Positions 51,188 through 59,838 of a stretch of DNA of 64,000 nucleotides are shown here, in pieces; position 1 is the stretch's first letter, and each line of letters opens with the position of its first letter. A model generated the notes under the pieces. It did no database searches. It worked only from the letters and a program-made list of their open reading frames with translations, and was not told the origin of the DNA. The stretch is from NCBI GenBank assembly GCA_019114415.1, contig DXFO01000036.1:1-64000 (forward strand). Direction: 5' to 3'. The stretch comes from Candidatus Gemmiger faecavium (GTDB lineage Bacteria > Bacillota > Clostridia > Oscillospirales > Ruminococcaceae). The translations under genes and the position numbers were made by a program.

Positions 51188-52669
51188 ATGGGAACACCCA
51201 CAGGCTTTATGAAGTATTCGCGGCAGACCAGCACCGAGCTGCCGCCCAAAGAACGCATTACCAATTTCAACGAATTTCACGTTCCGCTGCATCGTGACGA
51301 GCAGCAGATCCAGGGTGCCCGCTGCATGGACTGCGGCGTCCCCTTCTGCCAGAGCGGCATGACCATCTGCGGCATGACCAGCGGCTGTCCGCTGAACAAC
51401 CTTATTCCCGAGTGGAACGACCTGGTCTGTCAGGGCCGCTGGGAGCTGGCGCTGCGCCGCCTGACGGCCACCAACCGCTTCCCCGAGTTCACCAGCCGGG
51501 TCTGCCCTGCTTTGTGCGAGGCTGCCTGCACCTGCGGCATGGCTACCGGCGATCCCGTCGCCGTCAAGGAGAACGAGCACGCCATCATCGAGTACGGGTA
51601 CAGCGCAGGTTTGCTGGAACCCTGCCCGCCTTCCGACCGCACCGGCAAGCGGGTGGCCGTGGTGGGCGCAGGCCCTGCGGGTCTGGCCGCCGCCGATCTG
51701 CTCAATCTCCGCGGCCACACCGTCACCGTCTATGAGCGGGAGGACCGGGTGGGCGGCCTGCTGATGTACGGCATCCCCAACATGAAGCTGGAAAAATGGG
51801 TCATCGACCGCCGGGTGGAGCGCCTGGTCCAGGAGGGCGTCCAGTTCGAGACCGGCGCCAACGTGGGCGAAAATGTTTCCGCTGACGAACTGATGCATGA
51901 CAATGACGTGGTCCTTCTCTGCTGCGGCGCCAAGCAGCCCCGGGACATCAGCGCTCCCGGCCGGGATGCTTCGGGCATCTACTTTGCGGTGGATTACCTG
52001 ACCAGCGTCACCAAGAGCCTTCTGGACTCCAACTTTGCCGACGGCAAGGCCATCGACGCCAAGGGCAAGAAAGTCCTGGTCATCGGCGGCGGCGACACCG
52101 GCAACGACTGCGTGGGCACCGCCATCCGCCAGGGCTGCGAGGCCGTGGTCCAGCTGGAAATGATGCCCTGCCCGCCTGCGCAGCGCGCCCCCGGCAACGA
52201 CTGGCCGGAATGGCCCAAGGTCCTCAAGACCGACTACGGCCAGCAGGAAGCCATCGCCGTCTTTGGCAGCGACCCCCGCCTTTACCAGACCACCGTCAAG
52301 GAGTTCTACAAAAACGAGTCCGGCCAGGTCTGCGGCGCTCTTATCAGCAAGCTGGAGAGCAAAGTCGTGGACGAGGCCACCGGCCGCCGTGCCATGGTCC
52401 CCACCGGGGAGGAGTTCACCGTCGAGTGCGACCTGGTGCTCATTGCAGCGGGCTTTACCGGCTGCGAGAGCTACGTGGCCGAGGCCTTCGGCGCGGAGCT
52501 GACGCCCCGCGGCTGCGTGGCCGACACCGGCTACCAGACCAGCGTCCCCGGCGTGTTTGCCTGCGGCGATATGCGCCGCGGCCAGAGCCTGGTCGTCTGG
52601 GCGCTGCGGGAAGGCCGTGAGGCCGCCGCTGCCGTGGACGAGTATCTGATGGGCTACACCAACCTCTGA
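51188..52669 (+). CDS. gltD: Glutamate synthase small subunit
   Basis: A 493-residue FAD- and NADPH-binding subunit feeding electrons to GltB. The N-terminal cysteine sets for two 4Fe-4S clusters are visible ([29 protein letters not shown]). The FAD motif is [17 protein letters not shown], the NADPH motif [15 protein letters not shown], and the C-terminal FAD contact [30 protein letters not shown] precedes ATG 51188. Confidence 0.97.
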   Translation: MGTPTGFMKYSRQTSTELPPKERITNFNEFHVPLHRDEQQIQGARCMDCGVPFCQSGMTICGMTSGCPLNNLIPEWNDLVCQGRWELALRRLTATNRFPEFTSRVCPALCEAACTCGMATGDPVAVKENEHAIIEYGYSAGLLEPCPPSDRTGKRVAVVGAGPAGLAAADLLNLRGHTVTVYEREDRVGGLLMYGIPNMKLEKWVIDRRVERLVQEGVQFETGANVGENVSADELMHDNDVVLLCCGAKQPRDISAPGRDASGIYFAVDYLTSVTKSLLDSNFADGKAIDAKGKKVLVIGGGDTGNDCVGTAIRQGCEAVVQLEMMPCPPAQRAPGNDWPEWPKVLKTDYGQQEAIAVFGSDPRLYQTTVKEFYKNESGQVCGALISKLESKVVDEATGRRAMVPTGEEFTVECDLVLIAAGFTGCESYVAEAFGAELTPRGCVADTGYQTSVPGVFACGDMRRGQSLVVWALREGREAAAAVDEYLMGYTNL

Positions 52670-52712
52670 CATCTCCTTATCCTTACCGCAAACGGTACAC
52701 CACCATACGCGG

Positions 52713-52765
52713 AAAAGGCCGCATCCTTGCCGGAACACTCCCCGGGAGGATGCGGCCTTTTCTGT
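52713..52765 (+). terminator. gltBD terminator
   Basis: Hairpin AAAAGGCCGCATCC / GGATGCGGCCTTTT with a 20-base loop, T-rich on the plus strand. Confidence 0.85.
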
Positions 52766-52775
52766 TTGACGGCAG

Positions 52776-52812
52776 AAAAAGCCCGGAGCTTTTTACAGGC
52801 TCCGGGCTTTGG
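52776..52812 (-). terminator. Terminator of the CmpB-like gene
   Basis: Hairpin AAAGCCCGGAGC / GCTCCGGGCTTT followed by T residues on the minus strand, just after the stop. The A/T flanks could also make it work on the plus strand. Confidence 0.85.
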
Positions 52813-52817
52813 TTTTT

Positions 52818-54146
52818 TCAGGATTCGGCAAGTTCCACGGTGGACTGGGGCTTGTCGGTATGTACAGCCTTGGGGTAGATCTGGAACATGCGGTCATTGT
52901 CGTAATGTTCGTCCAAATAGACCTCCACGGCGTTCTGGGGCGGGATCCCCGCAACACGGGCGGTATAGCGGGAAAGTGCCGCCGAGCTGACCACCATATC
53001 CGCCGCCATAAAGACGACGAGCACCCAGGTCACGATCTTGCCGGGGCGCATGGGGATCTTTTCGATCCAGCGGGAGACGTGGGGGTAAACGCCCCGGAAC
53101 CACACCACCGCCGCAATGCCCCAGAAAAAGCAGTACAGCAGGTTGATGCGTCCCGCCAGGTTGAAGGGGATGGCGCTGTAATCCCAGAATACCGTGCCGA
53201 ACACGATCTCGGTAAAGACGCTGCACAGATATTCATAGGCGCCGCCCAGCAGGGTACCCACGATAAACAGGAAGGTGGAGGAGCGGTCCTTGTACCGGTA
53301 AAGCATCAGCGTAGCCAGAGCGATGGCCAGGCCCCACACGATGGAGAAAGGTCCCCACACCACGCTGGAGCGGCTCATCCAGTAGCCCGCTGTGATGCGG
53401 CAGAAGATGGTCTCCACAATATCGCCCAGAAATGCACCGATGAAAAACAGCAGCACGATCTTGTAAAAGCTGCAGCCCTGGGCAAAGACGGTGGATTTGA
53501 CCTTTTCCCTGCGGGCAAAGTTTGCCTGGGGATGGGCCTTGACCATACGGCGCTCGGTACGGCCCAGGATCCAGTGGCCCATGCGCAGCGTCAGGGACGC
53601 CAGACGGTTGCTGACGGCCTCCACCTGCGGCAGGCGCTGGCGGATACCCGCCATGGTAAGCAGGGTGTCTGCCAGGTCGATCAGGAACACGACGGTCAGC
53701 ACGCCAAGCAGGATGCTGCCCAAAGGCTGCGGGATCAGCCGGACCAGATAGACCAGCAGCGGGTTGCCCCATTTGACCACCGCGACGCCCAAAAGGCCCC
53801 AGATCACCGATACCGGCAGGGCAATGTAGCCGTCCAGGTTGAAGGGCAGGTGTGAGTAGTCCCACCACCGGCTCTGGGAGGAGTGTTCCAGGATATGTCC
53901 GGCGATCCACTCAATGACCGTGGCGTACAGGGCGCTGTACAGGAACAGGAAGAACAGGCTGCCTGCGATTTCGGACAATGTCACCGCAATGATCACACCG
54001 GCAACACCGTAGACGATACACAGCGGTCCGTTGATGACACCGCGGTCTACATACTTCCGGCGACGGATGGAGACAAACAAAATCTCCAGCACCCAACCAA
54101 TAAACGAATAGGCAAAAAACAGCCATCCCAACTCATAAAACATCAT
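52818..54146 (-). CDS. Tandem-duplicated CmpB-type putative ABC transporter membrane protein
   Basis: A 442-residue membrane protein with about 12 helices, containing two copies of a domain resembling the putative ABC-transporter type IV (CmpB) family. Copy 1 (about 1-140) has FFAYSFIGWVLEILFVSIRR, RGVINGPLCIVYG and WWDYSHLPFNLDGYIALPVS. Copy 2 (about 225-365) has FFIGAFLGDIVETIFCRITA, SSVVWGPFSIVWG and FWDYSAIPFNLAGRINLLYC. A charged linker joins them, and a cytoplasmic tail follows. Family members usually have one copy. No ABC ATPase is adjacent, so function is open. GGGAGG lies nine bases before ATG 54146. Confidence 0.85.
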   Translation of the reverse strand: MMFYELGWLFFAYSFIGWVLEILFVSIRRRKYVDRGVINGPLCIVYGVAGVIIAVTLSEIAGSLFFLFLYSALYATVIEWIAGHILEHSSQSRWWDYSHLPFNLDGYIALPVSVIWGLLGVAVVKWGNPLLVYLVRLIPQPLGSILLGVLTVVFLIDLADTLLTMAGIRQRLPQVEAVSNRLASLTLRMGHWILGRTERRMVKAHPQANFARREKVKSTVFAQGCSFYKIVLLFFIGAFLGDIVETIFCRITAGYWMSRSSVVWGPFSIVWGLAIALATLMLYRYKDRSSTFLFIVGTLLGGAYEYLCSVFTEIVFGTVFWDYSAIPFNLAGRINLLYCFFWGIAAVVWFRGVYPHVSRWIEKIPMRPGKIVTWVLVVFMAADMVVSSAALSRYTARVAGIPPQNAVEVYLDEHYDNDRMFQIYPKAVHTDKPQSTVELAES

Positions 54147-54171
54147 GCAAAACGGCCTCCCGTCTGGCAGA

Positions 54172-54190
54172 CGCCGTAATCCTTACGGCG
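54172..54190 (-). repeat. Perfect small hairpin in the CmpB-like gene leader
   Basis: Perfect eight-pair stem CGCCGTAA / TTACGGCG with a three-base loop, just before the ribosome site of the CmpB-like gene. No T tract follows, so it is not a terminator. Confidence 0.5.
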
Positions 54191-54242
54191 CTGCGGCGCG
54201 CACAGCCTTTTGGGGCTATGCTGGGTCAATGGAAACAATGCA

Positions 54243-54271
54243 ATGGTATCATGCCGGACAGGGCAAGTCAA
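54243..54271 (-). promoter_or_regulatory. CmpB-like gene promoter
   Basis: Minus-strand TTGACT (54266-54271), 17 bases, TACCAT (54243-54248). The predicted start is about 90 bases before the gene. Confidence 0.6.
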
Positions 54272-54318
54272 TCCATTTTTCGACAGTCTGTACATTTTCG
54301 CCGCGACTTCCCCTTCCA

Positions 54319-54347
54319 TTGTACGTGCGGCGGCACTGTGGTATACT
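54319..54347 (+). promoter_or_regulatory. ArsC/Spx-like gene promoter
   Basis: TTGTAC (54319-54324), 17 bases, TATACT (54342-54347), about 50 bases before the gene. Confidence 0.7.
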
Positions 54348-54397
54348 TGGGGAAAATCCTGCGGCCTCGCCGGGGTCTGCACAAGGAGGATATTTCC

Positions 54398-54748
54398 ATG
54401 CTGTTTGTATGTTATCCCAACTGTTCCACCTGCAAAAAGGCCCGTGTTTTTCTGGAAAGCCGGAACGCCGCCTTTACGGTGCGCGATATCAAGACCGACC
54501 GCCCCACCGAGGAAGAGCTGCGTCTCTGGCAGGCACAAAGCGGCCTGCCCCTGAAAAAGTTCTTCAACACCAGCGGCCAGCAGTACAAGGCCCTGGGACT
54601 GAAAGACCGGCTGCCCGCCATGAGCGAAGATGAGCAGTTTGCTCTGCTGGCCACCGACGGCATGCTGGTCAAACGGCCCATTCTGGTGACGGATGACAGC
54701 AAGGTATTGGTGGGCTTCCGGGAAGCAGAGTGGGACGCGGCGCTATAA
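54398..54748 (+). CDS. ArsC/Spx-family thioredoxin-fold protein
   Basis: A 116-residue protein of the arsenate reductase/Spx fold. The N-terminal CYPNCSTCKKA contains CSTC, with further elements FFNTSGQQYKALGLKD and VKRPILVTDDSKVLVGF. The CxxC pair and the short length fit the YffB/ArsC-like group more than true Spx. No arsenic resistance genes are near. AAGGAGG lies eight bases before ATG 54398. Confidence 0.9.
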   Translation: MLFVCYPNCSTCKKARVFLESRNAAFTVRDIKTDRPTEEELRLWQAQSGLPLKKFFNTSGQQYKALGLKDRLPAMSEDEQFALLATDGMLVKRPILVTDDSKVLVGFREAEWDAAL

Positions 54749-54780
54749 TGCCGGGATAACTCCCCTCCCCTGCCATACAC

Positions 54781-54820
54781 AAAAAGCCCGGCGAAAGGTT
54801 CGCCCTTTCGCCGGGTCTTT
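54781..54820. terminator. Bidirectional terminator between the ArsC-like and pseudouridine synthase genes
   Basis: Hairpin CCCGGCGAAAG / CTTTCGCCGGG with an A run on one side and a T-rich stretch on the other. Confidence 0.85.
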
Positions 54821-54842
54821 CAATCTTCTATGCCGTTTCCGG

Positions 54843-55571
54843 TTATTTGCCCACGGCGGCGCGCAGGCGGGCCAGTTCTTCCCCGGTCAGTTCCCGCCAT
54901 TGGCCGGGCTGCAGGGCCGGGTCCAGCTCCACCCCGCCGATACGGGAGCGGTGCAGGCCGTTGACGCCTGCGTCAAAGACGCCGAACATCCGTTTGATCT
55001 GATGGTAAACGCCCTGCCGCAGCACCACGTGTACCCGGCAGGGATCACCACCGGGGGCAGGCTCCGCCACAGCAGGAGCCAGGGTCTGGCCGTCCGCCAG
55101 CGTCACCCCCGACGCAAAGCCGTCGCACATTTCGGGGGTAAGGGGCGTGTCCAGGGTGACGATGTACTCCTTGGGTACATGGCGGCCGGGGGCCAGAATA
55201 TCATGTGCCAGAGCGCCGTCATCGGTCAGCAGCACAAACCCGGTGCTGGTCTTGTCCAGACGCCCCGCCGGGAACAGCTGCCTGCGGGGAAAGTCCGCCG
55301 CCACCAGATCGGTCACGGTAGTGTCCCGGGCATCCCGGCTGGCCGAGACAACGCCCTCCGGTTTGTTGAGCATGATATAGACAAACTCTTTATAGCTGCC
55401 GCCCAGGGATTTGCCGTCCACACAGACGTCGGCAGTCTTTTCGTCGATCTGGCGGTCCGCCTTTTTGCAGACCTCGCCGTTTACGGTCACCGACCCGCGG
55501 GCCGCCAGGCGGCGGCTCTCGCTGCGGGGGATGCCCAATGCCGCGGCAAGGTACTTATCCAGCCGCATCAT
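54843..55571 (-). CDS. Ribosomal small-subunit pseudouridine synthase (RsuA family)
   Basis: A 242-residue enzyme with an N-terminal S4 RNA-binding domain (MRLDKYLAAALGIPRSESRRL) and a RsuA/RluB-type catalytic domain. The catalytic Asp is in FPAGRLDKTSTGFVLLTDDG. It probably converts U516 of 16S rRNA. The ATG at 55571 overlaps the stop of the YbaK gene by four bases. Confidence 0.93.
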   Translation of the reverse strand: MMRLDKYLAAALGIPRSESRRLAARGSVTVNGEVCKKADRQIDEKTADVCVDGKSLGGSYKEFVYIMLNKPEGVVSASRDARDTTVTDLVAADFPRRQLFPAGRLDKTSTGFVLLTDDGALAHDILAPGRHVPKEYIVTLDTPLTPEMCDGFASGVTLADGQTLAPAVAEPAPGGDPCRVHVVLRQGVYHQIKRMFGVFDAGVNGLHRSRIGGVELDPALQPGQWRELTGEELARLRAAVGK

Positions 55572-56059
55572 ACCGATCCGGCGGTGATGTCCGCCGTAAT
55601 ACCCCGGGTGACTGCGATGAGGTCTGCGGGTGCGGCCTCGATCTGGGTGCCGATCCGACCGCCCGAGACCAGCATGGTGGGCTGGTCCAGGCAGCTTTTG
55701 TCATACACCGTATGGTACTGCTTTTTCATGCCCACCGGGCTGCAGCCGCCCCGGATATATCCGGTCACTTTATTAATGTCCGCCACGTGGATCATGGCCA
55801 CGCTCTTGACCCCGGCAGCCTTTGCCGCCTTTTTCAGATCCAGCTCCGCCAGGACAGGCACCACAAACACATAATAATTGCGGTCCGCCCCCTGGGTGAC
55901 CAGCGTCTTGAATACCCGCGCCGGGTCCTGCCCGGTCAGCTTGGCTACCGTGGCTCCGTCCACGGCAGTGCCTTCCTCGTGGGGATATTCATGTGATGTA
56001 TAGGCCACCTTGGCACGCTCCAGCATGCGCATGGCATTGGTCTTGCTTTCCTTTCCCAT
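55568..56059 (-). CDS. ybaK: Cys-tRNA(Pro)/Cys-tRNA(Cys) deacylase, YbaK/EbsC family
   Basis: A 163-residue trans-editing protein that clears Cys-tRNA(Pro). Family motifs are FVVPVLAELDLKKAAKAAG, INKVTGYIRGGCSPVGMKK and ILVSGGRIGTQI-like LVSGGRIGTQIEAAPADL. The start is ATG 56059 (MGKESKTNAMRMLERA), shortly after GGGGAGGAG. It is first in a two-gene unit with the rRNA pseudouridine synthase. Confidence 0.93.
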   Translation of the reverse strand: MGKESKTNAMRMLERAKVAYTSHEYPHEEGTAVDGATVAKLTGQDPARVFKTLVTQGADRNYYVFVVPVLAELDLKKAAKAAGVKSVAMIHVADINKVTGYIRGGCSPVGMKKQYHTVYDKSCLDQPTMLVSGGRIGTQIEAAPADLIAVTRGITADITAGSV

Positions 56060-56211
56060 TGTATCTCCTCCCCCCTGCACAAACTGTGCAGGTTTGCGCC
56101 GTATACCTGCCGCGCGTGATCGATCCCCGCGGCGCGGCGCCTGTGAACTCATTATAGGCCCGGACATGCCTGTTGTCAAAAAGGGTTCCGTAAATTATTG
56201 TCGAAAAACGC

Positions 56212-56240
56212 TTGACTTTAGTGTATTAAAGTGCTAAACT
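56212..56240 (+). promoter_or_regulatory. DAHP synthase promoter
   Basis: TTGACT (56212-56217), 17 bases, TAAACT (56235-56240), about 50 bases before the gene's start codon. Confidence 0.8.
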
Positions 56241-56296
56241 GCATAACACAGACAAACGCGTACCATACGCAGCAAGATAAAAGGGGTGCAACATTT

Positions 56297-57316
56297 ATGA
56301 TCGTCGTATTGAAACCCAACGTACAGCCGGAACAGATCGCCGGTTTCTGCCGTGAACTGGAACAGATGGGCTTCCAGATCAATGACTCCAAAGGCAGCGA
56401 TACCCATATCCTCGGCCTGATCGGCGATACCAAGGGCTTGAGCGAGAGCTGGCTCTTGGCCAATCCCATTGTGGACAGCTGCCGCCGGGTGTCGGAGCCT
56501 TACAAAAAGGCCAACCGCAAATTCCATCCCGATGACACCGTAGTGGATGCGGGCGGCGTCAAGATCGGCGGCGGCAATTTTGCGGTCATGGCGGGGCCCT
56601 GCAGCGTGGAGAGCGAATCCCAGATCCTTGAGGTTGCAAAGCGGGTGCAGAAAGCCGGCGCTTCCCTGCTGCGGGGCGGCGCCTTCAAACCCCGTACCAG
56701 CCCTTACTCTTTCCAGGGTCTGCGTGCCGAGGGCCTGGAACTGATGAGCAAAGCCCGGGCTGTGACCGGCCAGCCCATCGTCACCGAGCTGATGAGCAGC
56801 GAGCACATTCCCCTGTTTTTGGAGCAGAAGGTGGATATGATCCAGATCGGCGCCCGCAACATGCAGAACTTTGAACTGCTCAAGGCGGTGGGCCGCACCA
56901 ACGTGCCGGTCCTGCTCAAGCGCGGGCTTTCCTCCACCCTGGAGGAACTGGTCATGAGCGCCGAGTACATCATGGCGGAGGGCAACCCCAACGTGGTGCT
57001 GTGCGAGCGCGGCATCCGCACCTTTGAGACCAGCATGCGCAACACCCTGGATCTGGCCGCCGTCCCCATGCTGAAAAAGATGACCCATCTGCCTGTGGTC
57101 ATTGATCCCAGCCATGCGGCGGGCATTGCCTTCATGGTCCCCAGCCTGGCCGCCGCGGCAGTGGCCGTGGGTGCTGACGGCCTGATGATCGAGGTCCACA
57201 ACGATCCCAAACATGCCAAGAGCGACGGCGCCCAGAGCCTGACCCCCGATCAGTTCGACGATCTGATGGAAGTCATCCGTCCCGAGCTGGATTTCTTCGG
57301 CAAACAGCTGAACTGA
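56297..57316 (+). CDS. aroF: 3-deoxy-7-phosphoheptulonate synthase (AroF/Thermotoga type)
   Basis: A 339-residue first enzyme of the shikimate pathway, joining phosphoenolpyruvate and erythrose-4-phosphate. The N-terminal ferredoxin-like domain (MIVVLKPNVQPEQ, to about residue 75) is the regulatory domain that senses Tyr/Phe in the Thermotoga maritima enzyme. The barrel has AGPCSVESESQ, LLRGGAFKPRTSPYSFQG, LLKRGLSSTLEE, CERGIRTFE and VIDPSHAAG. The start is ATG 56297, eight bases after AAGGGGTG. It is monocistronic. Confidence 0.96.
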   Translation: MIVVLKPNVQPEQIAGFCRELEQMGFQINDSKGSDTHILGLIGDTKGLSESWLLANPIVDSCRRVSEPYKKANRKFHPDDTVVDAGGVKIGGGNFAVMAGPCSVESESQILEVAKRVQKAGASLLRGGAFKPRTSPYSFQGLRAEGLELMSKARAVTGQPIVTELMSSEHIPLFLEQKVDMIQIGARNMQNFELLKAVGRTNVPVLLKRGLSSTLEELVMSAEYIMAEGNPNVVLCERGIRTFETSMRNTLDLAAVPMLKKMTHLPVVIDPSHAAGIAFMVPSLAAAAVAVGADGLMIEVHNDPKHAKSDGAQSLTPDQFDDLMEVIRPELDFFGKQLN

Positions 57317-57334
57317 CCTTCCTATCATCACACA

Positions 57335-57376
57335 AAACAGCCCCGGCAGGATGGTATCATCCCGCCGGGGCTGTTT
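57335..57376. terminator. Bidirectional terminator between aroF and the hydrolase gene
   Basis: Hairpin ACAGCCCCGGC..GGATG / CATCC..GCCGGGGCTGT with a four-base loop and A/T flanks. Confidence 0.88.
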
Positions 57377-57397
57377 CTGTCCGGTTTTGTCCGGCGT

Positions 57398-58297
57398 TCA
57401 GACCGGATGACTGTGCTCCGCAATAAATCCCGCCATGCGTTCAATGGCATCCCGGGTATCCGCGTTGGGCTTATAATAGGTGAACCCGTGCGGTTGGTCG
57501 GGGTATTCCTGCACCGTCACGGCAACACCGGCAGCACGAAGGCTGCGGGCATAGTGCAATGCCTCGTCATGCAGGCTGTCGCCCCCGCAGACCAGCAGAA
57601 GCGCCGGTGGCATTCCGCGAAGGTCCCCCGGTTCCGCCAGTGCGGGTGAGGCACTCAGTGTTCCCGCCTGATGCGGCAGGATATAGCAGGCGTTGTACAT
57701 GGCCGCTTCCTTCGGGTCGATGCAGCCTTTGGGCCTGGGCTTTTGTTCCGGCGGCGTTGCCAGGTCCAGCACGGGATAATCCATCACCTGATAGGCAAAG
57801 CCAAACTCGCCGTTGGCCAGATCCCGCAGACAGGTCACCGTCGCCAGGTTTCCGCCCGCACTGTGTCCGCCGATGCCCATATGGGCCGTTTCAATGCCGT
57901 ACTGCTGCGCATGTTCCAGATAATAGGCGATCACGTCATGCACCGCCTCCACTGCCACCGGAAACGGTGCCTGGGGCGCTTTGGGGTAATCAATAGAGAT
58001 CACTTTCACCCCGGCGCGGCGGACAAATTCAAGGTTCATGGCCTCGTCGGCGTCCGCCTGCATCATAATGAAGCCCCCGCCATGCAGGTCAACATACAAA
58101 GGGCGGAGTTCCTTTTCCTCAAACCCGTATTCCAGGACCCGCACCGGGCCGTGGCGGGTGTCCACGCTGCGCTCCCGCCCGGCTTTGGACAGGTGATATC
58201 CGCCCAATCCATGACGGAACACAAACTTCATCAGCCGCTGCATCCGCAGAGCCTTTCTCTGTGCACGTTTCAGCCATTTTTCATTCTGCGTATCCAA
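57398..58297 (-). CDS. Alpha/beta hydrolase (HSL-type esterase)
   Basis: A 299-residue hormone-sensitive-lipase-type esterase. The oxyanion motif is DLHGGGFIM, the nucleophile elbow GGHSAGGN, and the Asp and His of the triad lie near LLVCGGDSLHDE and PDQPHGF. No signal peptide is present, so it is cytoplasmic. The start is TTG 58297 (MDTQNEKWLKRAQ), seven bases after GGGGAGG; no ATG fits better. The ester substrate is unknown. Confidence 0.9.
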   Translation of the reverse strand: MDTQNEKWLKRAQRKALRMQRLMKFVFRHGLGGYHLSKAGRERSVDTRHGPVRVLEYGFEEKELRPLYVDLHGGGFIMMQADADEAMNLEFVRRAGVKVISIDYPKAPQAPFPVAVEAVHDVIAYYLEHAQQYGIETAHMGIGGHSAGGNLATVTCLRDLANGEFGFAYQVMDYPVLDLATPPEQKPRPKGCIDPKEAAMYNACYILPHQAGTLSASPALAEPGDLRGMPPALLLVCGGDSLHDEALHYARSLRAAGVAVTVQEYPDQPHGFTYYKPNADTRDAIERMAGFIAEHSHPV

Positions 58298-58363
58298 AGC
58301 GTTTCCTCCCCTGCCGTGTTTTACGGCGGTCCTTTTTGGGGACAATCAGTCTTTTTCAAAGCA

Positions 58364-58392
58364 AGTATAGCACGTATGTTCCGTGGAACAAA
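58364..58392 (-). promoter_or_regulatory. Hydrolase promoter with internal palindrome
   Basis: Minus-strand extended -10 TGCTATACT (-10 at 58364-58369) with a weak -35 (TTTGTT, 58387-58392). The palindrome TGTTCCGTGGAACA (58377-58390) occupies the spacer and the edge of the -35, a likely operator position. The -35 also overlaps the end of the upstream terminator. Confidence 0.6.
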
Positions 58393-58425
58393 ATACGGCG
58401 GAGAGAATTTCCTCCGCCGTATTTT
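58390..58425 (-). terminator. Terminator of the sucrose operon
   Basis: Hairpin AAAATACGGCGGAG / CTCCGCCGTATTTT with an eight-base loop, T-rich on the minus strand. It lies 63 bases after the sucrose-6-phosphate hydrolase stop. Confidence 0.85.
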
Positions 58426-58488
58426 ATTACAGGTATCCAACGATCGGCAGCCGTCGGGATCCTTGCATCCAGGCACCAGCCTGCCGAT

Positions 58489-59838
58489 TCACGCCAGTTC
58501 CATGGACTTCATGGTGCAGTACTGCGCCTTCATGCCCCGGACCTTCACCCGGATGTCCCGGCTTGCGGGATAATACCGCGTGGAGAGGACCGTCTCCCCG
58601 CCATTGAGGTAGCATTCCACTGACGAAGTATCCACCCAGAGATCCATGGCAAGGTCGCTGCCCGGGTTCAGGCAGGCGCGGCGGACTGTGCGCCCGCCGC
58701 CCAGCGCCGGGTCGGCAAAGCGCATGGCAAAGATCCCGCTCTGCTTGTCATAGCTCAATTCCAGCCCCTCGGCCAGAGTCAGCTTGCAGCTGTTCTCCGC
58801 GTTCGCAGTCAGGCGGAAAGGTGCGGTCAGCGTTGTCTCTCCCTCCGGCAAATTGTAGGTCGTACCGCACAGGGCATCCAGCTCCCGTGCCGGGCGCTGG
58901 TACAGCTTGCCGTCATGCAGTTCCACCTCCCGCGGGACAGTCAGGCAGTGCTGCCATCCCAGCTCGGCGGTGGGGTTGCGATAGTCGGCGTCGGGCATTC
59001 CCATCCATCCGATCAGGATGCGTCTGCCGTCCGGGGCCGCAAAGGTCTGCGGCGCATAAAAATCAAATCCCATATCCCACTCTGTAAAATCCCCCAGGAC
59101 GCCGTCTGCCAGGTCGCCCTCCACCGGGAACCAGCCGCTTTGGTAGACATTCTGCCAGCGGGTCTCCTGCCGGGGCAATCCCTGGGGAGAAATGCTCAAA
59201 AACTGTCTGCCGTCCAGCTCAAAACAGTCGGGGCACTCCCACATATACCCGAAAGCCGGAGACTTTTCCACAATCTTCTCCAGCGTCCAGGCCAGGCCGT
59301 CGGCGCTGCGGTACAAAAGCGCCCGCCCGGCATCCGCCCGGCTGCGTGCGCCCAGGATCATCCGCCAGCCGTCGCTGGTGCTCCAGACTTTGGGGTCGCG
59401 CACGTGCAGCGTGCAGTCAGCGGGATAATCTGCGTTGGTCATCAGCAGCTGTTTGGGGCCCATGGTACGGGCATCCGGGCTTTCCACGCAGATGACGTTG
59501 CCCTCCCGCCCGGCAGTGATGTAGTCATAGTTGCCGGGATATTTGACGTTGCCGGTGTAATACAGTCTCAGGCAGCCGTCGTGCTCCACCGCACAGCCGG
59601 AGTAGACGCCGCTTGCGTCCCGGGGTGTATCGGGATGCAGCGGCACGCCCGCAAAGGTCCAGTGCAGAAAGTCAGGGGTTTCATAATGTCCCCAGCATTT
59701 GGGGCCGACGCCGTCCGCCGCTGTGGGACAGTACTGGAAAAAGACATGGTAGCGTCCCTGAAACCAGCACAATCCGTTGGGGTCGTTGAGCCAGCCCTGC
59801 GGGGGTTCCAGATGGAAGGCCTGACGCCAGTTATGCAT
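58489..59838 (-). CDS. Sucrose-6-phosphate hydrolase (GH32)
   Basis: A 449-residue beta-fructosidase splitting PTS-imported sucrose-6-phosphate into glucose-6-phosphate and fructose. GH32 motifs are GWLNDPNGLCWFQG with nucleophile D19, the middle motif VRDPKVW, and MWECPDCFEL with the acid/base Glu. A beta-sandwich C-terminal domain follows. No signal peptide is present, which fits an intracellular enzyme. Its start overlaps the end of the EIIBC gene by eight bases. Confidence 0.95.
   Translation of the reverse strand: MHNWRQAFHLEPPQGWLNDPNGLCWFQGRYHVFFQYCPTAADGVGPKCWGHYETPDFLHWTFAGVPLHPDTPRDASGVYSGCAVEHDGCLRLYYTGNVKYPGNYDYITAGREGNVICVESPDARTMGPKQLLMTNADYPADCTLHVRDPKVWSTSDGWRMILGARSRADAGRALLYRSADGLAWTLEKIVEKSPAFGYMWECPDCFELDGRQFLSISPQGLPRQETRWQNVYQSGWFPVEGDLADGVLGDFTEWDMGFDFYAPQTFAAPDGRRILIGWMGMPDADYRNPTAELGWQHCLTVPREVELHDGKLYQRPARELDALCGTTYNLPEGETTLTAPFRLTANAENSCKLTLAEGLELSYDKQSGIFAMRFADPALGGGRTVRRACLNPGSDLAMDLWVDTSSVECYLNGGETVLSTRYYPASRDIRVKVRGMKAQYCTMKSMELA

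Noticed and set aside
46426-51270. Open frame of 1614 codons opposite gltB
   Set aside because: Antisense shadow of a long GC-rich gene. It also runs through the gltBD promoter and leader.
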